64,000 nucleotides of DNA from Bacillus infantis NRRL B-14911 (lineage in GTDB: Bacteria; Bacillota; Bacilli; Bacillales; Cytobacillaceae): the NCBI RefSeq assembly GCF_000473245.1, contig NC_022524.1, forward strand, positions 3,310,501-3,374,500, written 5' to 3'. Numbering within the stretch: the stretch's first letter is position 1; the number at the start of each line of letters is the position of its first letter. The notes under the pieces are model-generated. The model was not told where the DNA came from. It was given only the letters and a program-made list of their open reading frames with translations, and made no database searches. Shown in pieces: positions 8,530 to 17,628 of this stretch. Both the position numbers and the translations under genes were made by a program.

Positions 8530-9519
8530 TTATTTAAGGCCTTCTAATGTCTTCATTGCCTCATCATACTCTTCATCCTTCAGCTTTACATAGCCTACAT
8601 CTTCTGAAAGGACGCCGGCATTCTCGATCGTATATTTGACAAACTCATAAACTTCTTCATTTTTAAGAGATTCGTTTTTCACATAAGTGAAGAGCGGCCT
8701 TGACAATGGTGCATATTCTCCGCTTTCTACTGTTTCATTGTTCGGTTCAACAGGGCCGTTTCCGCCGTCAATCGGAACAACCTTCAGGCTGTCTTTGTTT
8801 TCAGCATAATAAGCATAGCCGAAGTAGCCAATAGCGTTTTTGTCGCCTGTTACACCTTGTACCAGTACGTTGTCATCCTCAGAAAGTGTGGCTTTTTCAA
8901 CGATAGGCGCTTCTTCAAGGATTACTTCATCAAAATAGTCATATGTGCCGGAATCTGTACCTGGTGAATAGAATTTAATTTCCTCTTCAGGCCAGCCTTC
9001 ACGGATATCGGACCATTTTTTCACTGATCCATCTTCAATCCACATTTTCTTCAGTTCTTCAACAGTCAGGTGATCAACCCAGTCATTGTCTTTGCTTACT
9101 ACAACAGAGAGGCCGTCATTGGCAAGTTTGAATTCTGTGTATTCAATTCCTTTGCTTTCAAGCTCTGCTGCTTCTTCTTCTTTAATCGGACGGGATGCGT
9201 TGCTCAAATCTGTGTCACCGGCGATGAATGCCTTAAAGCCTCCGCCAGTACCTGATGATGCAACAGAAACTTTTACTCCAGGCTGTTCCATTCCGAACTC
9301 TTCAACGACAGCTTCCATGATTGGATATACAGTAGAAGAACCATCGATATTAATTTCGCCTTGAAGCTGCTTATCTTCATCACTTGCTTGCTCTGTGCTG
9401 TTGCCTCCGTCTGTTTGGGAACCATTTGTTGTTCCTTCTTCAGAGTTGCCGCAAGCTGCTGTGAATGCTAGCACTGCCCCGATCATTGCTGATAGTGCCA
9501 AGTACTTAAAGCTTTTCAT
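8530..9519 (-). CDS. pstS: phosphate-binding lipoprotein PstS
   Basis: A 329-residue secreted, lipid-anchored phosphate receptor. The signal peptide ends in a lipobox, with the lipidated Cys at about residue 23 (AFTAACGNSEEG), followed by a Ser/Thr/Glu-rich tether. The mature protein carries the PBP-like fold with phosphate-contacting GSSTVYPI and SSGTGGGFKAF and the SPGTDSGTYDYF loop. It is first in pstSCAB-phoU. The start has a GGGGGA ribosome site, and a four-repeat Pho box lies about 65-100 bases upstream, so PhoP control is expected. Confidence 0.97.
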   Translation of the reverse strand: MKSFKYLALSAMIGAVLAFTAACGNSEEGTTNGSQTDGGNSTEQASDEDKQLQGEINIDGSSTVYPIMEAVVEEFGMEQPGVKVSVASSGTGGGFKAFIAGDTDLSNASRPIKEEEAAELESKGIEYTEFKLANDGLSVVVSKDNDWVDHLTVEELKKMWIEDGSVKKWSDIREGWPEEEIKFYSPGTDSGTYDYFDEVILEEAPIVEKATLSEDDNVLVQGVTGDKNAIGYFGYAYYAENKDSLKVVPIDGGNGPVEPNNETVESGEYAPLSRPLFTYVKNESLKNEEVYEFVKYTIENAGVLSEDVGYVKLKDEEYDEAMKTLEGLK

Positions 9520-9581
9520 TTCTTTATTCCCCCTAAGAGATTTGGTTGTTTTGTCCTACGAGTATTAGAATAAGGCTTTTC

Positions 9582-9620
9582 TATTAATCTGGTTTTAACT
9601 AAATGTAAAGCTTTTGTAAA
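9582..9620 (-). promoter_or_regulatory. Pho box upstream of pstS (four hexamers, 11-bp period)
   Basis: On the minus strand four TTAACA-like hexamers follow each other with exactly five bases between: TTTACA (9615-9620), TTTACA (9604-9609), TTAAAA (9593-9598) and TTAATA (9582-9587). This is the B. subtilis PhoP operator pattern. A possible -10 (TATTCT) lies at 9567-9572 just downstream. No -35 is needed at such promoters. Confidence 0.85.
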
Positions 9621-9683
9621 TGAGGTCTCCTTTTGTATTAAAATGTCGGATTTGAGGGAATGAAGATAAATTTGAACATAGAA

Positions 9684-9710
9684 AAGCCTGTCCCCGGAGG
9701 AGACAGGCTT
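9684..9710 (-). terminator. terminator downstream of pbpA
   Basis: AAGCCTGTC (9684-9692) pairs with GACAGGCTT (9702-9710). In the minus direction it is followed by a T-rich tract. It lies between pbpA and the pstS promoter. Confidence 0.8.
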
Positions 9711-9744
9711 ATACTTATAATGAAAGATTTATATAGCTGCTGAT

Positions 9745-9880
9745 TTGTTCCAGACACTTCGCTTTCCGCGGGGTCTCAAAAACTCTGCTGCCTCCTGCAG
9801 GACGTTGAATCTGCTTCTTCAAACTGCCCGCGCAGGAGAAAAATGCGCATGCATTTTATGATGAGTCTGCGTGCCTTGCT
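9745..9880. repeat. MITE-like palindromic repeat, family B, degenerate copy
   Basis: The left end shares CACTTCGCTTTCCGCGGGG (9755-9773) and the right end GAGTCTGCGTGCCTT (9863-9877) with the better copy at 25347-25479. The interior is diverged. It abuts the pbpA stop codon within about six bases. Confidence 0.6.
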
Positions 9881-9882
9881 TA

Positions 9883-12051
9883 TTACAGTCCAGCTTCCTC
9901 ACGTTCAGCTTCCTGGCCTTCTTTTACATCTTCAATATTCTCCACTTTTTGGACTGCTTCTTCTTTATCTTTATTTTCTTCGGCACGCTTCTTCTTCAGA
10001 TCGAAATAGGCATCCAGCACACGCTCGCCGATTTTTTTGTTGGCTCCATGATCGACGCTTCCCTGGTAGGCCCATGGGACTAGAACAGCCATGGCTACCT
10101 CAGGATTATCTGAAGGTGCATAGCTTACAAGGCTCAGGTTCATGGTTTCAGGCGGCTCCTTGCCGAAATCCTCTCTTCTTGGTCCATCGTAGAAGGCCTC
10201 CGCAGTCCCCGTTTTCCCTGCCGGCTTATAAGTTTTCCCTTTTCCGCCAAAGCTTCCGTAAGCTGTGCCGCCCGGCTCCTGCATAACCCTCCTGAAGCCT
10301 TCCTGGACGCGTTCAATCCAGTTTTCTTCTACATCAAGCCTGTTCAAGACCTTCGGCTTGATTTCCTCAAGAATCGGCCCGAGTTCACTGTTGTCCATCA
10401 GAGGCTCACGGATTTCTTTGACAATATGGGGCTCCATCCGGTTGCCGCCGTTGGCGATAGTGGAAACATATTGGGCAAGCTGCATATTGGAATAGGTGTC
10501 ATACTGCCCAATTGCAAGGTCAAGCATAAAACCGGGCTTGTCGCTCATCCCCTTGAATCCGGTCTGCTCATTCGGCAGGTCGATTCCTGTCCTGACCCCA
10601 AGGCCAAATTGCGCGAAGGAATCCCGGATTGTATCAAACCCTTCCTCATTGAGCGGGAGCGGCCTGTCCGGCTTATAGACACCGTCCCCGATCCTTATGG
10701 CTGTCTGGAACATATAGACGTTGGAGGAATATTTCAGCGCATTGATATCATCTAGCGGCCCAAAGTTCTTCCATGATTTTTTTATTGGAGTGCCTTTGAT
10801 TCGCAGAGGCCCGTCGAAGATGACTGACCCCGGCTGGATGACCCCTTCTTTATAGCCCGTAAGGATGGTGGCACCCTTTACAGCTGATCCGACATTATAG
10901 GTCGTCGTAATATTTCCCAGGGCATCATCCTGCATCTCGCCGTCAACGATTTTCTTGCCGGCCATCGTCAGGATTTCCCCGGTCATCGGATCCATCAGGA
11001 CGGTATATGCCCTGTCTAGAAGTGCGGTTCCAGGGGAACGCTTGGCGGCCCTGAGCTCTTCCTCAAGGATCTTTTCCACTTCCTTCTGAAGTTCCATATC
11101 GATGCTCAGGACCAGGTCCTTGCCCCTTTGCCCTTCGCTGATCGTCTCAGTCTTCAGAAGGCTTCCGCCTTTATCGGTTATATTTTTAACCTTTGCTTTC
11201 TGGCCATGAAGGACATCCTCATATTGCAATTCGATATAGCTTTTCCCGACCCTGTCATTGCGGCTGTAATCTCGTGCCAGGTAATAATCCACCTTTTCCG
11301 CAGGCAGGCCTTCATCTGATTTTGAGATCCTTCCCAGCACCGATTGCAGCGTGCTGCCAAAAGCATAATATCTTTCCCAGTCAGTTGTCGTGTCCACGCC
11401 TGGAAGGAATTGAAGATTTTCACTGACAACTGCAAATTCTTCATTGGTGACATCTTTATTTTTCACGATTTGCGGAGTCAATGCATATCCGCTTGTGAAA
11501 TCCCTGTAGATCGCCAGAATTTCTAAATCTTTATCTGTGAGGGAACTCAGCTCTTCCTCTGTGATGCGATCCAGTTTCAAATCATATACTTTTTTATTGA
11601 ACTCTTTATCATCTTCATATTTTTCCTTTAAGGCATCAAGCTCTTTTTGTGTTACTTTTGCATCTGCCTTTTCCTGGTTCTTTATGATCCAGTAATCTTT
11701 CTTATCCCTCTCCTGGACTTTTTCTGTATCCTTCTGAATCAGGCTGGCCAGATTTTCCGCTACCTTAAGCATTTCCTCCTGGCTTGCGCCTTTATTTGTG
11801 TAAGTGATGGCATTCTGCGGCGTATTGTCCACAATTACCTTGCCAGTGCTGTCAAACATCTTGCCCCGCGGAACAGGGTTATTGACAGTCACGTCCTCCG
11901 TCCTCTCAATTTCCCTTTTGTAGTCATCCCCATACACAATCTGAACAACGCCAAGGCGAAGGATCAGCATGGAAAACAGCAAAAATACAGCAAAGAACAG
12001 CATGTTCAGCCTCATAGGCACATGGTTCTTCTTTTTTCTCTTTTTATTCAA
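9883..12051 (-). CDS. pbpA: class B penicillin-binding protein PbpA (PBP2A type)
   Basis: A 722-residue transpeptidase that crosslinks peptidoglycan outside the membrane, probably in rod elongation. A short basic N-terminus precedes one membrane anchor (about 17-38), then the PBP dimerisation domain (about 50-300) and the transpeptidase domain. The active-site triad is visible: S-x-x-K in YNVGSAVKG (about 390), S-x-N in KYSSNVYMF (about 440), and KTG in PAGKTGTAEA (about 613). The C-terminal 40 residues are a Glu/Lys-rich tail. Start ATG 12051 is preceded by an AGGAAAG-like site. The size matches B. subtilis PbpA. The next gene is yqgE, as in B. subtilis. Confidence 0.95.
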   Translation of the reverse strand: MNKKRKKKNHVPMRLNMLFFAVFLLFSMLILRLGVVQIVYGDDYKREIERTEDVTVNNPVPRGKMFDSTGKVIVDNTPQNAITYTNKGASQEEMLKVAENLASLIQKDTEKVQERDKKDYWIIKNQEKADAKVTQKELDALKEKYEDDKEFNKKVYDLKLDRITEEELSSLTDKDLEILAIYRDFTSGYALTPQIVKNKDVTNEEFAVVSENLQFLPGVDTTTDWERYYAFGSTLQSVLGRISKSDEGLPAEKVDYYLARDYSRNDRVGKSYIELQYEDVLHGQKAKVKNITDKGGSLLKTETISEGQRGKDLVLSIDMELQKEVEKILEEELRAAKRSPGTALLDRAYTVLMDPMTGEILTMAGKKIVDGEMQDDALGNITTTYNVGSAVKGATILTGYKEGVIQPGSVIFDGPLRIKGTPIKKSWKNFGPLDDINALKYSSNVYMFQTAIRIGDGVYKPDRPLPLNEEGFDTIRDSFAQFGLGVRTGIDLPNEQTGFKGMSDKPGFMLDLAIGQYDTYSNMQLAQYVSTIANGGNRMEPHIVKEIREPLMDNSELGPILEEIKPKVLNRLDVEENWIERVQEGFRRVMQEPGGTAYGSFGGKGKTYKPAGKTGTAEAFYDGPRREDFGKEPPETMNLSLVSYAPSDNPEVAMAVLVPWAYQGSVDHGANKKIGERVLDAYFDLKKKRAEENKDKEEAVQKVENIEDVKEGQEAEREEAGL

Positions 12052-12172
12052 AACAGCAGCACACTTCTTTCCTCATGAATTGTCTTCTTATATTGTAAAA
12101 GAAAGTAGAAAATATTTCTATAAACAGCCTGCTGGTTTTAACAGGAAATAATTAGCTTTCGGCACACAAAAA

Positions 12173-12190
12173 GAGGAGGGCAGGCTCCCT
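12173..12190 (-). terminator. probable terminator downstream of yqgE
   Basis: On the minus strand GGAGGG and CCCTCC form a short GC stem around AGCCTG, followed by TCTTTTTG. The stem is short, so confidence is moderate. Confidence 0.6.
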
Positions 12191-12197
12191 CCCCCTC

Positions 12198-13415
12198 CTA
12201 TGCAGGCTTGATTTGAATTTTACGATAGAAGAAGTAAATCACTGAATGGCCTGCCCCCACGAACAGCAACAGAATGGGAATACTCTTTTCCTCGCTGAAA
12301 AAAGTTACTGCACCGAGGAAGCAGAGAATGGATACAACCCTGCCCATATTCAGAAATACTTCCCTGACGACAATATACTCAATCCTCATCTCAGCTGCTC
12401 GCCAGCCTGTTCCGATAACATCATAGGTCATGGAAACATAGGGAACAAGCAGCAGGGGATAAGCAATGGCAATCGAAGCCGCATACATGAGCAGCCTTGC
12501 GTACGTAACATCAATGATGATAAAAAAGATGCTGGCATATAGAATCAGTCCGCCAGCCAGGATCGATTTTATGCGGTATTTCTTTTTTATGAGCCTTGAT
12601 GCAAGATAATACGCTACAAAGGCAATGCCCGAATTGATCAGCCCGAATGTCCCAAGAGCCATTTCACTGCCTGTCGATATAAAAACGAAGACAGAGATGA
12701 CAAACACGAAGGTCCCCTCACGAAGCCCCTGAAAAAAATGTGCATTGGTGACAAGCTTCCAGTTGGGGTTATTATTTCTTTCTTTAAAGATGCGGACAAA
12801 CCAATAGCCCCCTTCTGCAGGACGGCGCTTCAGAAAAAAGCTTAAAAAGACAGCAAGTGAGAACAGGACTAGAGAAAGTCCAAAAACAATCGAATAGCCT
12901 GTGAATTTTTCCAGCCTGGAAATGATGAAGCCTGCTGAAATGGGTCCAATCATCCCTCCGACTGAAGAAAGGATCCCAAGAAATCCGTTGAAAAAATCCC
13001 GCGTATCCGGCTCAGTAATTTCAAAGGTAAGCACATTAAACGCCAGCCAATAGAAACCATATCCCATTCCAAGCAGCGCTCCAAGGAGCAGCAGGAATTG
13101 GGATGCCTTTGTGCCGATGATCAGGACAGTCAAATAAAACAGAGCCAGGCATATGACGCCGATCCTCAGGACAATGACCCTGTCAATCTTCTTTGCCCAT
13201 CTTCCTGCAAGTATAAAGGTAAGCGGCTGAATGACGACAATCGATAAATTATACAATCCCAGATCCTTGAATTCCCCTGATTGCTTCCATAAATAAATAT
13301 TTACAAAAGTGTTTGAAAGAGCAACACTCAAAGAATAAAGCCCCCCGATTAATAGCAGCAGGGTCAGGTCTTTATTCAGCTCAATATTTCCGATCAGCTT
13401 ATTCAATTTGCTCAT
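12198..13415 (-). CDS. yqgE: MFS transporter, YqgE-like
   Basis: A 405-residue membrane protein with about twelve predicted helices, the major facilitator pattern of two six-helix halves split by a polar loop near residues 195-215 (FFLKRRPAEGGYW). The helix 2-3 loop GRWAKKIDRVIVLRIG matches the MFS motif A region. The substrate is unknown. It sits between pbpA and sodA exactly as yqgE does in B. subtilis, which supports the name. The start has AAAGGGGAG upstream. Confidence 0.8.
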   Translation of the reverse strand: MSKLNKLIGNIELNKDLTLLLLIGGLYSLSVALSNTFVNIYLWKQSGEFKDLGLYNLSIVVIQPLTFILAGRWAKKIDRVIVLRIGVICLALFYLTVLIIGTKASQFLLLLGALLGMGYGFYWLAFNVLTFEITEPDTRDFFNGFLGILSSVGGMIGPISAGFIISRLEKFTGYSIVFGLSLVLFSLAVFLSFFLKRRPAEGGYWFVRIFKERNNNPNWKLVTNAHFFQGLREGTFVFVISVFVFISTGSEMALGTFGLINSGIAFVAYYLASRLIKKKYRIKSILAGGLILYASIFFIIIDVTYARLLMYAASIAIAYPLLLVPYVSMTYDVIGTGWRAAEMRIEYIVVREVFLNMGRVVSILCFLGAVTFFSEEKSIPILLLFVGAGHSVIYFFYRKIQIKPA

Positions 13416-13504
13416 TTTATAAAAACTCCCCTTTGTTTCTAAGGGTAGTCTTCTACAATGGGGACTTGCTTATTCATCCCTGAACGCTTTGATTGCATGC
13501 AAAA

Positions 13505-13528
13505 AGGCAGCAGACGAATCTGCTGCCT
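13505..13528 (-). terminator. terminator downstream of sodA
   Basis: AGGCAGCAGA (13505-13514) pairs perfectly with 13519-13528 around a four-base loop, followed on the minus strand by TTTTTG. Confidence 0.9.
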
Positions 13529-13544
13529 ATCCTGGATGGAAAGA

Positions 13545-14153
13545 TTATTTTGCTGAGCTGTAGCGCTTGGACACTTCTTCCCAGTTAACTGCATTAAAGA
13601 AGTTATTGATATATTCCGGACGGCGGTTTTGATACTTGAGGTAGTATGCATGCTCCCAAACATCAAGGCCAAGGATAGGCGTTTTGCCTTCCATCAATGG
13701 AGAGTCCTGGTTTGGAGTGCTAGTTACTTCAAGCTCGCCGTTGTTGACTACGAGCCAAGCCCAGCCAGAACCAAAGCGTGTAGTTGCAGCTTTTGCGAAC
13801 TCTTCTTTGAAGCTTTCGAAGTTGCCGAATTTGCTGCTGATGGCGTCTTGAAGCTCGCCAGTCGGCTCGCCGCCGCCATTTGGAGAAAGGATCTGCCAGA
13901 ATAAAGAGTGGTTGGCATGCCCTCCGCCATTGTTTCTTACTGCTGTGCGGACTGATTCAGGAACAGCATCAAGATTCGAAACGACTTCCTCAACTGTTTT
14001 TGAAAGAAGCTCTTCATTGCCTTCCAATGCATTGTTAAGGTTAGTTACATATGTGTTATGGTGCTTCGTGTGGTGGATGTTCATTGTTTCTTTGTCAATG
14101 TTTGGCTCCAGCGCATCGTAAGCATAAGGTAATTGCGGTAATTCAAATGCCAT
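13545..14153 (-). CDS. sodA: superoxide dismutase (Mn type)
   Basis: A 202-residue cytoplasmic Mn/Fe superoxide dismutase that converts superoxide to peroxide and oxygen. The metal ligands are visible: His in [11 protein letters not shown] (about 27), His in [11 protein letters not shown] (about 82), and Asp/His in [11 protein letters not shown] (about 164 and 168). Start ATG at 14153 follows GGGAGG, and the product then begins [17 protein letters not shown] like the family. An upstream in-frame ATG at 14177 lacks a site. It is monocistronic, with its own terminator. Confidence 0.97.
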   Translation of the reverse strand: MAFELPQLPYAYDALEPNIDKETMNIHHTKHHNTYVTNLNNALEGNEELLSKTVEEVVSNLDAVPESVRTAVRNNGGGHANHSLFWQILSPNGGGEPTGELQDAISSKFGNFESFKEEFAKAATTRFGSGWAWLVVNNGELEVTSTPNQDSPLMEGKTPILGLDVWEHAYYLKYQNRRPEYINNFFNAVNWEEVSKRYSSAK

Positions 14154-14337
14154 AATAAATTCCTCCCTATGTATCATTATTTAGCTTCCGAACGGCATCT
14201 ATTCCATTTTTCAGAAAATAGAATCGTTCTAAAAGTCTTTAATGTTAGATTACCAAACTTGGGTAATCCTTTCAAACAAAATGCTTTGCCTGACAGATAT
14301 ACAATACCCTCTCTTCTCCCTTTTATGCATGCAGCGG

Positions 14338-14820
14338 TCATAAAACGAGAAACAGGAAGTACACAATCATGACTGTCTGAATGAAACCCTTTGCCGCAAT
14401 GCTGCTGACAAAGCCGACAACCGATCCCATCCCGATTTTTGCAGCTTCCCTGATGCCCTTCCTATGGACAATCATTTCAGCGGCGATGGCGCCGATGAAG
14501 GGGCCGATCAGTATCCCTAAAACCGGGATGACAAAAGGGCCGGCCAGGATGCCGATCGTGCTTCCCCAGATTCCCGCCTTTGAACCTCCGTATTTCTTGA
14601 TGCCAATCATATTGGCCGCATAATCGGCTCCGAACAGAAGAAGGACAAACATCCCCTGGACGAGCCAGAACAGCCACCCGAAGGGCTCAAAAGAATAGGA
14701 CAGCCCATAAACAACAAATCCTCCGATGATGAAAAGGACGCTTGGGATGATGGGCAGAAAGAGGCCAATAAAAGCAATCGCAAATAAAATAATGATAATC
14801 GTCCAGTATACATATTCCAT
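14338..14820 (-). CDS. yqgC: DUF456 membrane protein YqgC
   Basis: A 160-residue integral membrane protein with about four to five helices. It shows the DUF456 pattern: Gly-rich KAGIWGSTIGILAGPFV and LIGPFIGAIAAEMI, then a KGIREAAKIGMGSVVGF segment. Function is unknown; the family is common in Bacillus. The ATG at 14820 is preceded by AAGGTG. The location between sodA and the Na/Pi transporter matches B. subtilis yqgC. Confidence 0.85.
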   Translation of the reverse strand: MEYVYWTIIIILFAIAFIGLFLPIIPSVLFIIGGFVVYGLSYSFEPFGWLFWLVQGMFVLLLFGADYAANMIGIKKYGGSKAGIWGSTIGILAGPFVIPVLGILIGPFIGAIAAEMIVHRKGIREAAKIGMGSVVGFVSSIAAKGFIQTVMIVYFLFLVL

Positions 14821-14871
14821 TAGACCAGCACCTTCGACTTTTTATTTTTCTATCCACTCTGAAAAAGGAAA

Positions 14872-14895
14872 AAGCAAGAGGTTTCCCTCTTGCTT
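14872..14895 (-). terminator. terminator downstream of the Na/Pi transporter gene
   Basis: AAGCAAGAGG (14872-14881) pairs with CCTCTTGCTT (14886-14895) around a four-base loop, followed by T-rich sequence on the minus strand. Confidence 0.9.
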
Positions 14896-14903
14896 ACTAT
14901 ACA

Positions 14904-16538
14904 CTAATTGTCTTCTCCTAAAACAGCCTCTGCAATGTTCACAGCATGATCACCGATACGCTCCAGATTGCTGATAATGTCCACATAAACAATTCCCGCC
15001 TGTCCGGTGCATGTCCCTTCATTCATCCTGATGATATGCTGCTTCCTCAGCTTTCTTTCCATCTTGTCAATTTCCTCTTCTTTTTTGACAACATGCCTTG
15101 CAGCTTCCTTATCATTATGGTCAAGCGATTCGAGGGATTCCTTTACCGTTGAAATCGTCAAAGCGAACATATCTTCAAGGTCATTCATCGCCGATTCAGT
15201 GATTTTCACTTTATTGGCCTGCTGATATTCAATCAGTTCAATGATGTTTTCAAAGTGGTCGCCGATCCGCTCGATGTCCCTTACTGTATCCATCAGGACT
15301 GTATGTTCTTCAGACTCATTTTCAGAAAGTGAGCTTGTTGATAGATTAATCAGATAATCTGTAATCTTGCGGTCAAGATTATTGATAGCTTCTTCAAGCT
15401 GATAGGTACTGTCTGAATGCTTTTTCAGCTTTGTCTTTAAGAACAGGTTTGTTTCTTCAAGGCCTTTAACCGCAAACGATCCCATCCTGAGCACTTCTTC
15501 TTTCGCCTGGCCAAGGGCAATTGAAGGAGACTGTTCTATAAACACCGGATCAAGATGCTTCGCTTTATAGTCAACAACTGAATCTTCGCCCGGAATCAGC
15601 TTTGTGACTATGAAGGCAAGCGCCGCTACAAATGGAAGCTGAATCAATGTGTTGGACGCATTGAAGATCCCGTGTGCAAACGCAATTGTCATTTCCGGAT
15701 TGAGACTAAGCTTATCCTGTAAAGCTGAAATCAGCAGATTGAACGGATGAAGCAGTATCAGGAATATGGTTGTCCCGATCAGATTGAAAAGGACGTGTAC
15801 AGCTGCCGCTCTCCTCGCTGCGACAGAGGCCCCAATGGCTGCCAGCACGGCAGTAATGGTTGTACCGATATTATCCCCGAAGAGGACTGGCAGAGCTGCA
15901 TCAAGATTGATCAGATTCTCAGAGAATAAGCCCTGCAGAATCCCGATTGTCGCACTCGAGCTTTGGACGATGACCGTGAACAATGTACCGACCACTACAC
16001 CAAGGATCGGGTTGGAGCTCATATTGACTGTTAGATCGTGGAATGCCTCAAGCCCCCTGAGCGGTTTCATTCCCCCGCTCATCAGTTCAAGTCCATAAAA
16101 TAATGCCCCGAATCCAAAAACGATCTGGCCGGCATTATGTACTTTTTTATTTTTAAAGAAGAATAGCATGATCGAGCCCAATGCTATGATTGGAAGTGCA
16201 TATTCCCCAACATCAATACCAATGATGAACGCCGTTACCGTCGTTCCGATATTTGCACCCATGATGACGCCAATTGCCTGGCGCAGGGTCATGAAGCCGG
16301 CACTGACAAGACCGACGGTGATGACTGTTGTAGCAGAGCTGCTCTGGATAAGGATCGTGACAATGATCCCCGCGAGAACACCCATGACCGGATTGGTAGT
16401 AAACTTGTCCAATATATCCCTAAGTTTATCACCGGCCGACTTTTGAAGGCCGTCGCCCATGAATTTAATACCGTATAAGAAAATACCAAGGCCGCCCAAA
16501 AATTCAAAAAGCATTTGCTGGATGTTTAGTTCCACCAT
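14904..16538 (-). CDS. Na/Pi cotransporter family protein with C-terminal PhoU domain
   Basis: A 544-residue membrane protein. Residues about 1-310 contain two inverted transport repeats, each with the QSSSA signature of the NptA/PNaS family (TILIQSSSATTVITVGL and TVIVQSSSATIGILQGL). Residues about 345-540 form a cytoplasmic PhoU-like helical domain with DIERIGDHFENIIEL and NLERIGDHAVNIAEAV. Sodium-coupled phosphate transport, in or out, is expected from the family; direction cannot be read here. The start has AGGGG upstream. Its divergent intergenic region with yqgB carries Pho-box-like repeats. Confidence 0.9.
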   Translation of the reverse strand: MVELNIQQMLFEFLGGLGIFLYGIKFMGDGLQKSAGDKLRDILDKFTTNPVMGVLAGIIVTILIQSSSATTVITVGLVSAGFMTLRQAIGVIMGANIGTTVTAFIIGIDVGEYALPIIALGSIMLFFFKNKKVHNAGQIVFGFGALFYGLELMSGGMKPLRGLEAFHDLTVNMSSNPILGVVVGTLFTVIVQSSSATIGILQGLFSENLINLDAALPVLFGDNIGTTITAVLAAIGASVAARRAAAVHVLFNLIGTTIFLILLHPFNLLISALQDKLSLNPEMTIAFAHGIFNASNTLIQLPFVAALAFIVTKLIPGEDSVVDYKAKHLDPVFIEQSPSIALGQAKEEVLRMGSFAVKGLEETNLFLKTKLKKHSDSTYQLEEAINNLDRKITDYLINLSTSSLSENESEEHTVLMDTVRDIERIGDHFENIIELIEYQQANKVKITESAMNDLEDMFALTISTVKESLESLDHNDKEAARHVVKKEEEIDKMERKLRKQHIIRMNEGTCTGQAGIVYVDIISNLERIGDHAVNIAEAVLGEDN

Positions 16539-16637
16539 TTTTCAACCCCTATAACTTTTTAGATTCGACATTAATCTACAAACCCCACATCATTATGTAT
16601 GATGGGTAAATAAAAAGTAAAGATTCCTTCAGCCAAA

Positions 16638-16683
16638 TTTACAATACCTTAACATTTAAGCCTAATGTTACAGTTGTGTTACA
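16638..16683 (+). promoter_or_regulatory. Pho-box-like direct repeats between the Na/Pi transporter and yqgB
   Basis: Two pairs of TTAACA-like hexamers, each pair with a five-base spacer: TTTACA (16638-16643) and TTAACA (16649-16654); GTTACA (16667-16672) and GTTACA (16678-16683). The pairs are offset by 18 rather than 22 bases. The orientation is toward yqgB. Confidence 0.45.
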
Positions 16684-16763
16684 AATCTGTTTATGGATCA
16701 TACTTGTACATATAGGGCTCTGCGGCTAAAATAAATGGTGAATCTTTTTAAGGGTGTGTCAAA

Positions 16764-17537
16764 ATGAATGTATTTAAACAGTTTTTTAAAAGTCTTTATT
16801 CCCCAAGGGATATAGCAGCCTTCCGTTTTCAGGGAATCGGGAAGACAATTTTCTATGTTTTCCTCCTTACCCTCCTGTCTGTCCTGCCAACCATCTATTA
16901 TTTCAGCACGGCCATCATGTCAGGAGCAGATGCTGCCCGTGAGAGTCTGGCAGAGGATATCCCTGACTTTACGATTGAGAACGGGGAACTGAATTCCGAT
17001 CAAAAAGCTCCGATCATCATCAATAAAAACAGCTTTACCATTGTATTTGACTCAACAGGCACCGCCAATAAAGAAGAGCTGGCCGATTCCAATATGGCCC
17101 TCGCTATGCTAAAAGATGAATTTATGTTTGTTGCAGGCGGGCAGGTGCAAACGTATTCTTATTCAATGGCAGGCGATCTGACTTTGACGAAGGAAGACGC
17201 AGTATCCTTCCTGGATTCCATTGATTCAGTCCTGGTCATTTTCATCATTATTATGGCTTTAGTCATTTACCTGTTCAGCACCGCGGTTAAATTCATTGAG
17301 GTTTCCGTACTGGCGCTGATCGGCCTCCTTCTCCGCAGCATTGCCGGCCGCCGCCTGCAATACAGGCACTTATGGCGGATGGCCGCATACAGCGTCACGC
17401 TGCCGACTGTCTTCTTTGCGGTCATGGGCGCTTTGCAGACAAATGTGCCAAGCGGCTTCATGATCAACTGGTTTGTGTCCATCATCATCCTGATGCTGGC
17501 AATAAAGGAAGTGCCTATGCCAAAAAGCAAGCAATAA
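16764..17537 (+). CDS. yqgB: DUF1189 membrane protein YqgB
   Basis: A 257-residue membrane protein of the DUF1189 family. It begins MNVFKQFFKSLYSPRDIAAFR, the conserved amphipathic N-terminus. The first helix is at about 30-50, then an extracytoplasmic domain (about 55-150) and three to four helices to the end. Function is unknown. The ATG follows AAGGGTG. It is the only plus-strand gene in this stretch, divergent from the Na/Pi transporter, and shares a region with Pho-like repeats. Confidence 0.85.
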   Translation: MNVFKQFFKSLYSPRDIAAFRFQGIGKTIFYVFLLTLLSVLPTIYYFSTAIMSGADAARESLAEDIPDFTIENGELNSDQKAPIIINKNSFTIVFDSTGTANKEELADSNMALAMLKDEFMFVAGGQVQTYSYSMAGDLTLTKEDAVSFLDSIDSVLVIFIIIMALVIYLFSTAVKFIEVSVLALIGLLLRSIAGRRLQYRHLWRMAAYSVTLPTVFFAVMGALQTNVPSGFMINWFVSIIILMLAIKEVPMPKSKQ

Positions 17538-17591
17538 GCGTCAGTAATCAAGCTGTATTCTCAGCCGGATTACCCTTCCAATTTGCATATG

Positions 17592-17622
17592 AAAAAGGCG
17601 GACCATTCGGGCCGCCTTTTTT
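17592..17622. terminator. bidirectional terminator between yqgB and the chemotaxis receptor gene
   Basis: AAAAGGCGG pairs with CCGCCTTTT within 17593-17620, with A and T runs on either side. Confidence 0.85.
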
Positions 17623-17628
17623 CATTCA

